This document shows, piece by piece, positions 21,834 through 29,632 of a DNA stretch of 36,582 bases (positions are counted from its first letter, which is position 1; each line of letters begins with the position of its first letter). The stretch comes from CG03 sp034660675. GTDB taxonomy: Bacteria > CG03. Both the position numbers and the translations under genes were made by a program. Under the pieces are notes generated by a model that did not search any database, was not told the origin of the DNA, and saw only the letters and a program-made list of their open reading frames with translations. The DNA lies in assembly GCA_034660675.1 (NCBI GenBank), contig JAYEJT010000146.1, positions 1-36,582 of the forward strand. The letters run 5' to 3'.

Positions 21834-22144
21834 CCGGCGGTATTCCCTTTAACACGTTCTGACTATTCATGCAATAAAGTCAAAAATATGTTTTAGAGCG
21901 ATATAGGAAAATTTAGGATAAACAAAATTGTTAAAAAATTGCACTTGTTTGAGTTTGCCTTCCGGCAGACGAGTTGTGCAATTTTAGATTTTTTTATCCG
22001 TTAAAAATTTTTCGTCTAGCGAAAAAAACATATTTTTGACTTTATTTCATATTATCTGGTGCGGCGTAGTGTTTTTTGTACTCAAATTTGTTATTATTAA
22101 CCGAAATAAACCGACGTCCCTGAAGGGCGCCGGCATAAAATTAT
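21834..22144. other. 311-base gene-free interval with a long inverted repeat
   Basis: No open frame fits here. Most of the interval is the AT-rich imperfect inverted repeat at 21869-22050. The final bases hold a short GC-rich hairpin (22111-22133, CCGACGTCCC / AGGGCGCCGG with a TGA loop) about ten bases before the next ATG, where it could hide the start region. No good -35/-10 pair is visible before the next gene. Confidence 0.5.
21869..22050. mobile_element. 182-bp inverted-repeat element, MITE-like
   Basis: The outer arms, 21869-21894 and 22025-22050, are reverse complements at 25 of 26 positions. Inside them a second pair of imperfect arms (GGATAAA and AATTGCAC blocks) continues toward a small TGCC-TTCC-GGCA centre, so the whole unit can fold as one long hairpin. 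TTCAT occurs at both borders and could be a target duplication, although it overlaps the arms. The unit carries no gene. A miniature inverted-repeat transposable element is the best guess; a structured RNA is the alternative. Confidence 0.55.
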
Positions 22145-23488
22145 ATGGATGATCAAGAAAAACTATCGCTGCGGAAGCAGGTGGAGATTTTAAAGCTGCA
22201 GAAAGACGTGCTCAGCGCTCAGGCCTCAAAACTCAGAAACAGCATCGCGGCCGAAAGAACAGAAGCACAGAGAAAAGAAACAAAGCTGCTTGATGATCTC
22301 CGGGTAAAAGACATTGAGATCAGGGCCGTGCGCAATTTTATAGACAAAAGGGACACTGAGGTCAAAAACCAGCTCAAAGATGAATTCCACGCTCTGGAAA
22401 TAGAGAAAAACCGCATAGCCGAAGTAAATAAGGAACTTGACGCCCGCAGGAATCTGATAGAACATCTCGTAACAGAAAAACAGGCCGAATTCGAAAAACA
22501 GCTTCAAGCCGAAAAGGACCTTTTTGAAAAATCACGCGAAGACACTTTGAAAAGCACGAAAAAAGCGCAGGCAAACTTTGAGCAGCACCTACACGAGAAC
22601 GCTGTCACAAAAAAAGAAACAGAAAAGGAGATAAGCGATTTGAAAGCGGAAAAGGAACAGCTGAAAAAAGATGCGGGTGAAACCGCTAAAATAATCGCGG
22701 ACTTAAGGCAGCTCGCAAAAAAAGACAAAAAGCTGCTTGATAATTCTGTAAAACGCTTCATCTCTTTGAAACCAGCGAATAAAAAAATGTCAGAATTCAA
22801 AAAACAAAACACAGAACTCATAAGATCACAATCAAAACTTGAGCAGAAACTCGGAGATAGTCAAAATAGCCTTGCGGAGAAACAAAAGGAAATGACTTCC
22901 CTGTCAGCCAATCTGAAAAAACAAATCTCTGTTCTATCCGGCGAAAAAACAGCGCTGCGGCAGGAGCTTGATGAGAAGACAAACGCTCTCATAGAAACAG
23001 AGACAAGGGAAATGTCTTTGAAGAAAAGTGTTGAACAGATAAAATCATCCATGTTCTCCAGAGAAAAAGAAATTTCAGAAAAAACCAGCGACACCGAAGA
23101 AAAAATATCAGATTTGGTTTCAACGATAGAGACCCTCAAAAAAGAAATCAAAAAGTCAAAGGAATTAAAAACCACGGCGGAAGTGCTGGAAAACGAGAAA
23201 AAAGAGCTTCTGGACAAACTTCAAAAGATGAGGAAGCAATCGCAAAACGCTGAAAAAAACACCGATGACCTGTTCGCCTCTATTCAAAAAAATGAATCTT
23301 TGGAAAAACTTAACGCCTCGCTTGAATCGGAGATTAGCGGCCTGCGCAAACAGCTAAAACAGAAAAAGAACACCGCCGCCCCAAAAAAACACACCCGGCC
23401 TGACACAAAATTTAAATGCTCCGAATGCGGCGCCATCGTCAGCGAAAGCGACAAAAAATGCCCTTTCTGCGGCGAAAAATTCGAGTAA
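22145..23488 (+). CDS. Long coiled-coil protein with C-terminal zinc ribbon
   Basis: This 447-residue protein is almost entirely charged heptad-like helix (residues 1 to about 410, dominated by Lys, Glu, Leu, Gln and Ser), followed by a basic linker and a zinc ribbon: Cys425, 428, 439 and 442 (KCSECG, then KCPFCGEKF). There is no signal peptide or membrane helix. The shape suggests a cytoplasmic spacer or scaffold that presents a zinc ribbon. I do not recognise a family, and similarity to SMC-like proteins would be due to coiled coil alone. The ribosome-binding site is weak. It follows the MITE-like element rather than sitting tightly in the receiver operon. Confidence 0.8.
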   Translation: MDDQEKLSLRKQVEILKLQKDVLSAQASKLRNSIAAERTEAQRKETKLLDDLRVKDIEIRAVRNFIDKRDTEVKNQLKDEFHALEIEKNRIAEVNKELDARRNLIEHLVTEKQAEFEKQLQAEKDLFEKSREDTLKSTKKAQANFEQHLHENAVTKKETEKEISDLKAEKEQLKKDAGETAKIIADLRQLAKKDKKLLDNSVKRFISLKPANKKMSEFKKQNTELIRSQSKLEQKLGDSQNSLAEKQKEMTSLSANLKKQISVLSGEKTALRQELDEKTNALIETETREMSLKKSVEQIKSSMFSREKEISEKTSDTEEKISDLVSTIETLKKEIKKSKELKTTAEVLENEKKELLDKLQKMRKQSQNAEKNTDDLFASIQKNESLEKLNASLESEISGLRKQLKQKKNTAAPKKHTRPDTKFKCSECGAIVSESDKKCPFCGEKFE

Positions 23489-23540
23489 CCGCCCCGACGA
23501 TTGTATCTCCGCCGGACGTTTCTACAAAGAACACAAATTA

Positions 23541-23549
23541 TGTTATAAT
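23541..23549 (+). promoter_or_regulatory. Extended -10 promoter element upstream of pgi
   Basis: TGTTATAAT gives a perfect TATAAT with the TGn extension, which can replace a -35 box; no good -35 is visible. Transcription would start near 23556, about 50 bases before the pgi start. Confidence 0.55.
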
Positions 23550-23606
23550 AGGTTTTGAGCCGAGGAGAGAAGATAACATTCTAAAAGAAAGTTTATGGGA
23601 GAAAAT

Positions 23607-25253
23607 ATGAGCGACAAGAAATCTCTTAACGAAATGCCGGAATGGAAAGCTTTAGAAAAACATTTTTCCGAAATTAAAGAAAGCAGCATCGGCGGCCTTT
23701 TCAGCGACAAAGAGAGATTCAAAAAAATGAGCGTCAGGGCATCGGGCCTGGATATGCTGCTGGATTATTCAAAAAATATTCTAAATGACCGGACAATGGA
23801 ACTCTTAATGGCACTCGCGAGAGCCCGCAAGGTGCAGGAAAAAGCCAAAAAAATGTTCGGCGGCGAAAAGATAAATTTTACGGAGAACCGCGCTGTTGGG
23901 CACACTGCCCTGAGGAACAGATCAGGTTCTGCGATTAAAGTTGACGGTAAAAATGTTATGAGTGACATTAACACCGTGCTTGAGAAGATGAAAGTATTTT
24001 CGGAAAAACTCCGCTCGGGGGAATGGCGCGGTGCAACGGGAAAACAAATCACCGATGTTGTTAATATCGGCATAGGCGGCTCTGATCTCGGCCCCAGAAT
24101 GGTGTGCGAAGCTTTAAAACATTATGCCGACGGCCCTGATATTCATTTTATAAGCAATGTTGACGGCGCAGATTTTATTGAAGCCGCAAAGGGCCTCAAC
24201 CCGGAGACAACTTTATTCATTATAGCCTCAAAAACTTTTACCACTCAGGAAACCATGACCAACGCGGCGAGCGCGCGCGAATGGCTGGTGAGCGCGCTGG
24301 GTGAAGACGCGGTTAAACATCATTTTGTTGCGATATCCACAAATTCTAAAAAAGTGAAAGAGTTCGGAATCAACCCGGAAAACATGTTTGTGTTCTGGGA
24401 TTTTGTCGGCGGAAGATACTCTTTGTGGTCAGCCATAGGCTTGTCTATAGTGTGCGGCATCGGTTATGACAATTACATAGAGCTTCTCGCCGGCGCGCAT
24501 GAAATGGACAAGCATTTTATCAATGAACCATACGAAAGCAATATTCCGGTTATACTGGCGCTGACAGGCGTGTGGTACAATAATTTTTTCGGCTGCCAGA
24601 CTCACGCTCTGCTGCCCTACAGCCGGTATCTGGACAGATTTGCGGCATACTTTCAGCAGGGGGACATGGAAAGCAACGGAAAACACATTGACAGCTCCGG
24701 CAAGCGCGTAGATTATCAGACGGGCCCCGTAATATGGGGCGAGCCGGGAACAAACGGCCAGCACTCTTTTTACCAGCTCATGCATCAGGGAACAAAGCTT
24801 ATTCCCGCGGATTTTATCGGTTTTATCAATCCCCCCGAAGAACTCGGTGACCACCACAACAAACTTATGGCGAATTTTTTTGCTCAGACCGAGGCGCTGG
24901 CTTTCGGGCTTTCTGCCGACAAAGCCGCTGAGAATATGCGGAAAGAAGGCCGGGCGGAAGATGAGATAAAAAGACTTGCCCCCTTCAGGGCGTTTGAGGG
25001 GAACAGGCCGACCAACAGCATTCTGCTGGATGAACTCACCCCGAGGAGCCTGGGCAGATTGATCGCGCTATACGAACACAAAATTTTCACACAGGGCGTT
25101 ATATGGGACATAAACAGCTTTGATCAGTGGGGCGTTGAGCTCGGAAAAAAACTCGCGTCTTTGATCCTGCCCCAGCTGGAAAACAGAAAAACGGATTCGT
25201 CCAATCAATCCACAAGGGGTTTGATGGAAGAATACATAAAAAAACGCCGTTAA
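23607..25253 (+). CDS. pgi: Glucose-6-phosphate isomerase
   Basis: Interconverts glucose 6-phosphate and fructose 6-phosphate in glycolysis and gluconeogenesis. This is the long eukaryote-like bacterial form (548 residues). It has IGIGGSDLGPRMVCEAL, the sugar-phosphate loop SKTFTTQETMTNA, GGRYSLWSAIGLS, the catalytic EPGTNGQHSFYQLMHQGT, and the C-terminal signature WDINSFDQWGVELGKKLA with the active-site lysine. An in-frame ATG lies 12 bases upstream, but GGGAGAAAAT between the two sites serves the later ATG. Confidence 0.97.
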   Translation: MSDKKSLNEMPEWKALEKHFSEIKESSIGGLFSDKERFKKMSVRASGLDMLLDYSKNILNDRTMELLMALARARKVQEKAKKMFGGEKINFTENRAVGHTALRNRSGSAIKVDGKNVMSDINTVLEKMKVFSEKLRSGEWRGATGKQITDVVNIGIGGSDLGPRMVCEALKHYADGPDIHFISNVDGADFIEAAKGLNPETTLFIIASKTFTTQETMTNAASAREWLVSALGEDAVKHHFVAISTNSKKVKEFGINPENMFVFWDFVGGRYSLWSAIGLSIVCGIGYDNYIELLAGAHEMDKHFINEPYESNIPVILALTGVWYNNFFGCQTHALLPYSRYLDRFAAYFQQGDMESNGKHIDSSGKRVDYQTGPVIWGEPGTNGQHSFYQLMHQGTKLIPADFIGFINPPEELGDHHNKLMANFFAQTEALAFGLSADKAAENMRKEGRAEDEIKRLAPFRAFEGNRPTNSILLDELTPRSLGRLIALYEHKIFTQGVIWDINSFDQWGVELGKKLASLILPQLENRKTDSSNQSTRGLMEEYIKKRR

Positions 25254-25300
25254 AACAGGCGGCATTTCCTTTTTTATGCTCCACCGGATAAATAAAAAAT

Positions 25301-25328
25301 TTGACAAAAAAGGCTCAATAAAGATAAT
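25301..25328 (+). promoter_or_regulatory. Promoter for the tRNA-Lys/tRNA-Glu pair
   Basis: TTGACA (25301-25306) is separated by 16 bases from GATAAT (25323-25328). Transcription would start a few bases before the 5' end of tRNA-Lys, and the two tRNAs probably share this promoter. Confidence 0.65.
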
Positions 25329-25339
25329 ATATGCGCCAT

Positions 25340-25412
25340 GGGCCCGTAGCTCAATCGGTAGAGCACTGCCCTTTTAAGGCAGTTGTCGATGGTTCGATTC
25401 CATCCGGGCTCA
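25340..25412 (+). tRNA. tRNA-Lys (anticodon UUU)
   Basis: Seven-base acceptor stem GGGCCCG/CGGGCTC, a D-arm with AGCTCAATCGGTAGAGC, anticodon stem CTGCC/GGCAG with loop CTTTTAA (anticodon TTT), and T-arm GATGG-TTCGATT-CCATC. The discriminator base is A, and no CCA is encoded, so the 3' end must be added enzymatically. Confidence 0.95.
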
Positions 25413-25451
25413 TAAAGTTATTTTGTGAGTTATTATCCGGCATATTTTTGT

Positions 25452-25526
25452 GCCCCTGTGGACTAACGGTTAGGTCACCACTCTTTCAAGGTGGCAGTCG
25501 GGGTTCGATTCCCCGCGGGGGTACCA
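25452..25526 (+). tRNA. tRNA-Glu (anticodon UUC)
   Basis: Acceptor stem GCCCCTG/CGGGGGT, anticodon stem CCACT/GGTGG around loop CTTTCAA (anticodon TTC), T-arm CGGGG-TTCGATT-CCCCG, discriminator A. Unlike the neighbouring tRNA-Lys, CCA is encoded (25524-25526). In a cell with GatCAB this tRNA and tRNA-Gln may share GltX. Confidence 0.93.
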
Positions 25527-25542
25527 ATAATTTCCGCTGTGC

Positions 25543-26061
25543 CTAAAAGCTCTTCTCTCTGTTTTTTTCCAGACTGTTTTTAAGAGCCTCCTCAATCCCG
25601 CGTTCAAAACACGCAAAAATAATATGCCCGACCGGCGTATTGACCGCATATTTTACTGTTGCCCGGATTGCGATGTCACACGCTTTCAATATGGGGAACC
25701 TGTAAACGCCGCAGCTGATTGCCGGAAACGCGATGGATTTTAAATTGTGTTTGTCTGCAAGCAGCAAGCTTTCCCGGTAGCACGATTCCAGCAGAGCTTC
25801 CTCGTTTTTATTGCCTCCGTGCCACACGGGCCCGACCGCGTGAATCACAAACTTTGCCGGCAGTTTATAACCCTTTGTTATTTTAGCGCCACCGGTTTTG
25901 CAGCCCTTTAAGGTTCTGCACTCAGCCAGCAGCTCCGCGCCTGCGGCTCTGTGAATCGCCCCGTCAACTCCGCCCCCGCCAAGCAATGTTCTGTTAGCCG
26001 CGTTAACGATCGCATCAACTTTCAGCGTGGTTATATCCGCTTGCATTATCTCTATTTTCAT
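25543..26061 (-). CDS. Macrodomain protein (O-acetyl-ADP-ribose deacetylase type)
   Basis: A single 172-residue macrodomain of the MacroD/YmdB class. It contains QADITTLKVDAIVNAANRTL, the ADP-ribose loop GGGGVDGAIHRAAG, GGAKITKGYKLPAKFVIHAVGP, and AFPAISCGVYRFP, the second phosphate-binding loop. Members remove ADP-ribose from proteins or deacetylate O-acetyl-ADP-ribose in the cytosol. GGGAGAG seven bases before the ATG is a good ribosome-binding site. It stands alone, convergent with the tRNA pair, with no ADP-ribosyltransferase or sirtuin neighbour in view. Confidence 0.93.
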   Translation of the reverse strand: MKIEIMQADITTLKVDAIVNAANRTLLGGGGVDGAIHRAAGAELLAECRTLKGCKTGGAKITKGYKLPAKFVIHAVGPVWHGGNKNEEALLESCYRESLLLADKHNLKSIAFPAISCGVYRFPILKACDIAIRATVKYAVNTPVGHIIFACFERGIEEALKNSLEKNREKSF

Positions 26062-26360
26062 GTAAGAACTCTCCCTGTTTCATTAGCCGCTTTAAAACCA
26101 AACAGTTTATGGTAATAAAAATCACGCCGCAATTTGCTGTCTTTTGGTTTTGGTGTTTTAATCATACCGTTGAGATAAGCAAAAGATTCTTGGAATAACA
26201 ATTTTATTGACGAGCATACTGTATTTCTACCATTTTTCTATCCAAATCTCCAGTATTCTCCACGAAGGCTGGCTTTTTCAGTGTAAATTTATCCCCACGT
26301 CCTCCGAAGACATCAAAGGACTTTGTAGGCAATTTTGAAAATTGCGGAAAAAGTTTGAAA
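26062..26360. other. Intergenic interval without recognisable features
   Basis: About 300 AT-rich bases between the macrodomain start and the 3' end of tRNA-Pro. Any open frame here overlaps the tRNA gene. I see no convincing promoter, repeat or RNA structure, although the macrodomain promoter must lie in the left part. Confidence 0.4.
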
Positions 26361-26437
26361 TGGTCGGGGTGGCCGGACTTGAACCGACGACCCCTTGACC
26401 CCCAGTCAAGTGCCCTAGCCAACTGGGCCACACCCCG
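26361..26437 (-). tRNA. tRNA-Pro (anticodon GGG)
   Basis: On the minus strand: acceptor stem CGGGGTG/CACCCCG, anticodon stem CTTGA/TCAAG around loop CTGGGGG (anticodon GGG), a T-arm with GGTTCAAGTCC, discriminator A and an encoded CCA (26361-26363). A frame covering the tRNA (26204-26476) is a shadow. Confidence 0.95.
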
Positions 26438-26489
26438 ATCGCCATATTCTATCATATTTTTATTTTTAGGCAACAAGCACCCGCACGGT

Positions 26490-26532
26490 AATGGGGACGG
26501 TTCCTATTGCAGCAATAGGAACCGTCCCCATT
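26490..26532. repeat. REP-like 43-bp near-perfect palindrome
   Basis: Two perfectly complementary 21-base arms (26490-26510 and 26512-26532) flank a single A. The arms contain GGGGACGGTTCC, a core recalling the REP sequences moved by single-strand (Y1/RAYT) transposases. As DNA or RNA it would form a very stable hairpin. It sits between tRNA-Pro and the end of the next gene, where it could also end transcription. Confidence 0.75.
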
Positions 26533-26544
26533 GCTTCCATTGCT

Positions 26545-26916
26545 TTATCGTTCTTTGGCGAGGATTCTCTCGTCTTCCTCGTAGAATTCGAGATTCAAGC
26601 CGGATGTCAGGCGCTTGACAGCTTTTTTGCTGACAGCGTTGAAGCTGGTGAGAACCTGCGGCTGAACGCCCAGATTTTTTCCTATTTTTACAAGGCCGGC
26701 GTCCCTGCCTGTTATGAGCAGGCCTATGCTTTTACCTTCGTCTTTCACAAGCTTGGCCTCGGCAGGAACAGCCGTGAATCTTTCCGCGCCTAATTCCCAG
26801 ACCGTTGTCGCCCTGTAACGCCGCCAGGTGCCGCCCGGGTCGAGAACCCTGATGCTCCTGACCTCGGCTTTTTTCTCTCCGGCCAAAAGCCCGTCTCTTA
26901 TTTTTTTCCAGTTCAT
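26545..26916 (-). CDS. Hypothetical protein (123 residues)
   Basis: I do not recognise this basic soluble protein. It begins MNWKKIRDGLLAGEKKAEVR, has a central WRRYRATTVWELG and a glycine-containing VKIGKNLG, and ends with a Lys/Glu-rich helix. It has no membrane helix, signal peptide or cysteines. I start at the ATG at 26916 rather than 26949 because TAGGAAA directly precedes it. It lies about 60 bases downstream of the DUF368 gene and its end is next to the REP-like palindrome. Confidence 0.6.
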   Translation of the reverse strand: MNWKKIRDGLLAGEKKAEVRSIRVLDPGGTWRRYRATTVWELGAERFTAVPAEAKLVKDEGKSIGLLITGRDAGLVKIGKNLGVQPQVLTSFNAVSKKAVKRLTSGLNLEFYEEDERILAKER

Positions 26917-26978
26917 TTTCCTACACCGAATCCAGAAGTTTCTCCGCATTCAGATGGCTCATTTTCTCTTTGAGCCCG

Positions 26979-27899
26979 TCATCTATCGCTGTCAACCTTA
27001 GCCAGCAGAGAGGCGGCAACAAGCCCTATTACAAAAAAGCCGGCAAAAGAGGCCGCTTCCCTTCCGCTTGAGGGCAGCCTGTTGCGGGCGGAGGCTATTC
27101 TTATTTTCGCTTTCAAATCAGGGGAGGCTGTCTCTGCCGCCTTAAACGGCCACAGGACAACCATGGAACCGAGGATGAGGCCTATCAGAAAATAAAAAGT
27201 TTTGTTTTTGTACTTTTCAAGAAGCCGCTTCATGAGTTTTACAAAAACGATCAGACCTATCGCCGCGCCCGACGTGAAAACCGCCAGAAACACAAAAGAT
27301 TCCAGAGACGGGGAAAAAAAGAAGTTTTTTATATGGCCTATAACCGTTCCGTAGACGCCTGTCGCAAGCAGAAGAAAAGAACCGCTTATTCCCGGAAGCA
27401 CCATCGCGCAGATTGCTATAAAGCCGCTGAAAAAAATCAGAACCAAAGAAATATCCGCCGCGCCTGACGAGAGAGGGAAAGCGTAAAGAGCCGCCACTAT
27501 AAGCGCTCCCGGCAAAATAAAAAAAGCGTTTTTGATATTTTTTTCGTCTATGAGTTTGTAGGGCACCGCTATGGAAGGCAGTATGAGGCCGGCAAAGAAA
27601 GCGAGCGTGTAGCCGGGATAATTCTTGAGGACAAAATCAATGAGCCATGAAAAACCCGCGATTGAAACGACCGCTCCGCCGGCAACCGAGAGAAGAAAAA
27701 TACCGTCTATTCTTTTAAATTCATCTTTGAATTCTCCGGGGGTAAAAAAAGCTTTCAGCGTCCCAATGCCCAGCCTGTTAATATCATTTATGAGCCTGCC
27801 GTATATCCCGAGTATAAGCGCGAATGTTCCTCCGCTGACGCCGGGAATCAGATTCGCTATTCCTATGAGAAATCCCTTGAAAATATTTATCACTTTCAC
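26979..27899 (-). CDS. DUF368 polyprenyl-phosphate translocase family protein
   Basis: An inner-membrane protein of 306 residues with eight or more hydrophobic helices. The N-terminal signature KGFLIGIANLIPGVSGGTFALILGIY is diagnostic for DUF368, and an equivalent repeated segment is ALVLPGISGSFLLLATGVY; the two Gly/Pro-rich loops suggest an inverted duplication. DUF368 proteins (PopT) have been shown to recycle undecaprenyl phosphate across the membrane for wall and surface glycan synthesis. The start overlaps the stop of the peptidase gene (ATGA), which ties it to cell-wall work. Activity here is by family only. Confidence 0.88.
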   Translation of the reverse strand: MKVINIFKGFLIGIANLIPGVSGGTFALILGIYGRLINDINRLGIGTLKAFFTPGEFKDEFKRIDGIFLLSVAGGAVVSIAGFSWLIDFVLKNYPGYTLAFFAGLILPSIAVPYKLIDEKNIKNAFFILPGALIVAALYAFPLSSGAADISLVLIFFSGFIAICAMVLPGISGSFLLLATGVYGTVIGHIKNFFFSPSLESFVFLAVFTSGAAIGLIVFVKLMKRLLEKYKNKTFYFLIGLILGSMVVLWPFKAAETASPDLKAKIRIASARNRLPSSGREAASFAGFFVIGLVAASLLAKVDSDR

Positions 27900-28810
27900 T
27901 CCGTTCCCAGCGCCTTAATGGCATAAAGCGGGTCAACCGGCACGCCGAAAAGATATATCCCCAGATGAAGATGGGCTCCGGTGGAAAGCCCCGTGGAACC
28001 AAGTGTTCCAACCGGTTTTGCCGGCGTTATCATCTCGCCTTCCACGCAGGTGGCCTCATCCAGATGCATATAAAAACTTTTTATCCCCCTGCCGTGCTCT
28101 ATGATGACGGCATTCCCGTAAAGGCCGGAATCCGAAATCACCGACAGCACCTTTCCGCGCGACACCGGAAAAATTTCCGTTCCCTGGGGCGCAACAAAAT
28201 CAACGCCCTTGTGCCGCCACAGAGTTTTTCCGTTTTTATCCACCCTGCGGACACCGAAACCGCTGGATATAACATATTTTTTAAGCGGAAGCGAAAAAAC
28301 ATCGCTGTATTTTTTTTTGGTAAAAGAATCCAGGTCCAGCCTGATCTTTTTTTTTCTCACGCGAGGGACGGAGGGAATATTCTCTCTCCTGATGCTTATG
28401 CGGGATTTTCTGAACTTTTTTTTCTGTATTGTTATCGTCTTTTCCTGTGTTACAGCTTTTCTCAGAAATCTTTTTTCCCTGATAATCAGAGGAACTTTGC
28501 CTCTCAAACCCAGACGAACGGGAACATAGCCCGACCTTATTTTGCCTTCTTTGAAAAGCGGGTACACTTTTCCCATGAATTCAGCTTCGCATTTCCCGGA
28601 ACTTTCCACTGCCACTTTTATTATGCCGCCCGGAAAAGTGTATTCCGTAACTTTTATTATTTCAAAGGCAAACGCCGGAGCGGCGGAAATTAAAAAAAGA
28701 AATAGAAAAGCTCTTAAAAATCTTTTAGCCTTCACTGAAATTTTGACTGAAGAACATAAGTCAATTACGGCCGACGGTAATTGCTTATAGCAAAACTTCG
28801 GGGACTTCAT
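27896..28810 (-). CDS. M23 (LytM-type) metallopeptidase, exported
   Basis: A 304-residue protein with an N-terminal membrane or signal helix (about 30-49, RAFLFLFLISAAPAFA), a positively charged all-beta linker region (about 50-180) and a C-terminal M23 domain (about 190-300). The zinc motif H-x3-D is in RHKGVDF and H-x-H in GAHLHLG, with a further His in FYMHLDE, so the catalytic set is complete. It should cleave or remodel peptidoglycan cross-links. The 28-residue region ahead of the hydrophobic helix is long for a signal peptide; a GTG around residue 26 is a possible later start, but the ATG overlaps the greA stop (ATGA). Downstream lies the DUF368 gene. Confidence 0.88.
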   Translation of the reverse strand: MKSPKFCYKQLPSAVIDLCSSVKISVKAKRFLRAFLFLFLISAAPAFAFEIIKVTEYTFPGGIIKVAVESSGKCEAEFMGKVYPLFKEGKIRSGYVPVRLGLRGKVPLIIREKRFLRKAVTQEKTITIQKKKFRKSRISIRRENIPSVPRVRKKKIRLDLDSFTKKKYSDVFSLPLKKYVISSGFGVRRVDKNGKTLWRHKGVDFVAPQGTEIFPVSRGKVLSVISDSGLYGNAVIIEHGRGIKSFYMHLDEATCVEGEMITPAKPVGTLGSTGLSTGAHLHLGIYLFGVPVDPLYAIKALGTE

Positions 28811-29274
28811 TCTCTTCTGATTGAGACAATTTCCATCTGCCTCGCGCCGCCGGGTGTTTCAAAAGTCACTTTATCGCCGACAGCACAGCCAAGAAGCGCG
28901 CTGCCTATAGGCGACACGGACGATATCAGCCCTTCCACAGGATCCGCCTCTTCCGCTGAAACAACGGTGTACTCATCCGTTTCACCGGAAGAATCCTTCA
29001 CCCCCACCGTTGCTCCGATATAAACCTTGTCAGAAGACATCTTTTTTTCGTCTATCACTAAGGATGAACTCAAGGCGTTTTCAAGTTTGGCTATCCTCTT
29101 CTGAACATTTGTAAGTTCCTCTTTCGCGGCGTGGTATTCGGCGTTTTCCTTCAGATCTCCCTGCGCCAAAGCCTCATTTATTTCCTGGCTGAGGCGGGGA
29201 ACGGATTCTGTCTTAAGCCTTCTGAGATCCGCAAGCAGCTTGTCCTGTCCTTTTTTTGTGATGTATTTGGTCAT
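28807..29274 (-). CDS. greA: Transcription elongation factor GreA
   Basis: A 155-residue GreA. The N-terminal coiled coil reaches into the RNA polymerase secondary channel and carries GDLKENAEYHAAKEE, whose tip acidic residues stimulate transcript cleavage. The C-terminal FKBP-like domain ends in SPIGSALLGCAVGDKV. It rescues backtracked polymerase. It starts one base after the stop of the DUF5665 gene upstream and overlaps the M23 gene at its end. GreB is less likely because of its length and the SPIGxALLG motif. Confidence 0.96.
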   Translation of the reverse strand: MTKYITKKGQDKLLADLRRLKTESVPRLSQEINEALAQGDLKENAEYHAAKEELTNVQKRIAKLENALSSSLVIDEKKMSSDKVYIGATVGVKDSSGETDEYTVVSAEEADPVEGLISSVSPIGSALLGCAVGDKVTFETPGGARQMEIVSIRRE

Positions 29275-29275
29275 C

Positions 29276-29632
29276 TTATTTCACCAGCTCCATGTTGCTC
29301 TGCACCATCGACACAAGCTTAGCGAGCCATTCACTTATGACAGGAATCTTTGCGGCTACCCCGGCCTGCAAACCTTTCACCAGCATCGCGAAAACAATAG
29401 CGCCCACAATCGTCATGCCGAGAAAAAAACCTATGCCCCTGACAAGGCCCATCAAAAAATTAAGGCTCATCAATTTCCAGGGTTTGTGAATATAATTAAG
29501 TATGTCAAAAGTGAAAAACCTTTTTAATTCAGTGGTTATCTCTTCCACCATACCGGAATTATCGTTCAGTTCTTTTTCAACTTCCGGATCCACCAGCTTT
29601 TCCGGCTCTTTCTTCTTTTCTTCTTCAGTCAT
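29276..29632 (-). CDS. DUF5665 family membrane protein
   Basis: A 118-residue protein. It has an acidic N-terminal tail of about 30 residues, a helix ending in DILNYIHKPWKLMSLNFLMG, then one long hydrophobic region (GLVRGIGFFLGMTIVGAIVFAML, about 62-85), and an amphipathic tail (IPVISEWLAKLVSMVQ). The W/NFL-G-RGIG-F-LG pattern matches DUF5665, a family of unknown function. It sits tightly between tyrS (ATGA overlap) and greA, so it is probably co-regulated with housekeeping genes. Confidence 0.75.
   Translation of the reverse strand: MTEEEKKKEPEKLVDPEVEKELNDNSGMVEEITTELKRFFTFDILNYIHKPWKLMSLNFLMGLVRGIGFFLGMTIVGAIVFAMLVKGLQAGVAAKIPVISEWLAKLVSMVQSNMELVK

Noticed and set aside
25253..25300. Rho-independent terminator after pgi
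   Set aside because: Only a four-base GCCG/CGGC stem precedes the T-rich stretch, and the T run is not directly after the stem.
26204..26476. Minus-strand frame of 90 codons
   Set aside because: Contains the whole tRNA-Pro gene.
26920..26995. Very short frame after the DUF368 stop (ends MSHLNAEKLLDSV)
   Set aside because: It looks coding in flavour but is at most 24 codons from a TTG without a ribosome-binding site; it may be a remnant, and I cannot support it.
27965..28693. Plus-strand frame of 242 codons
   Set aside because: Antisense to the M23 peptidase gene, which has intact zinc motifs; no ribosome-binding site or family match.
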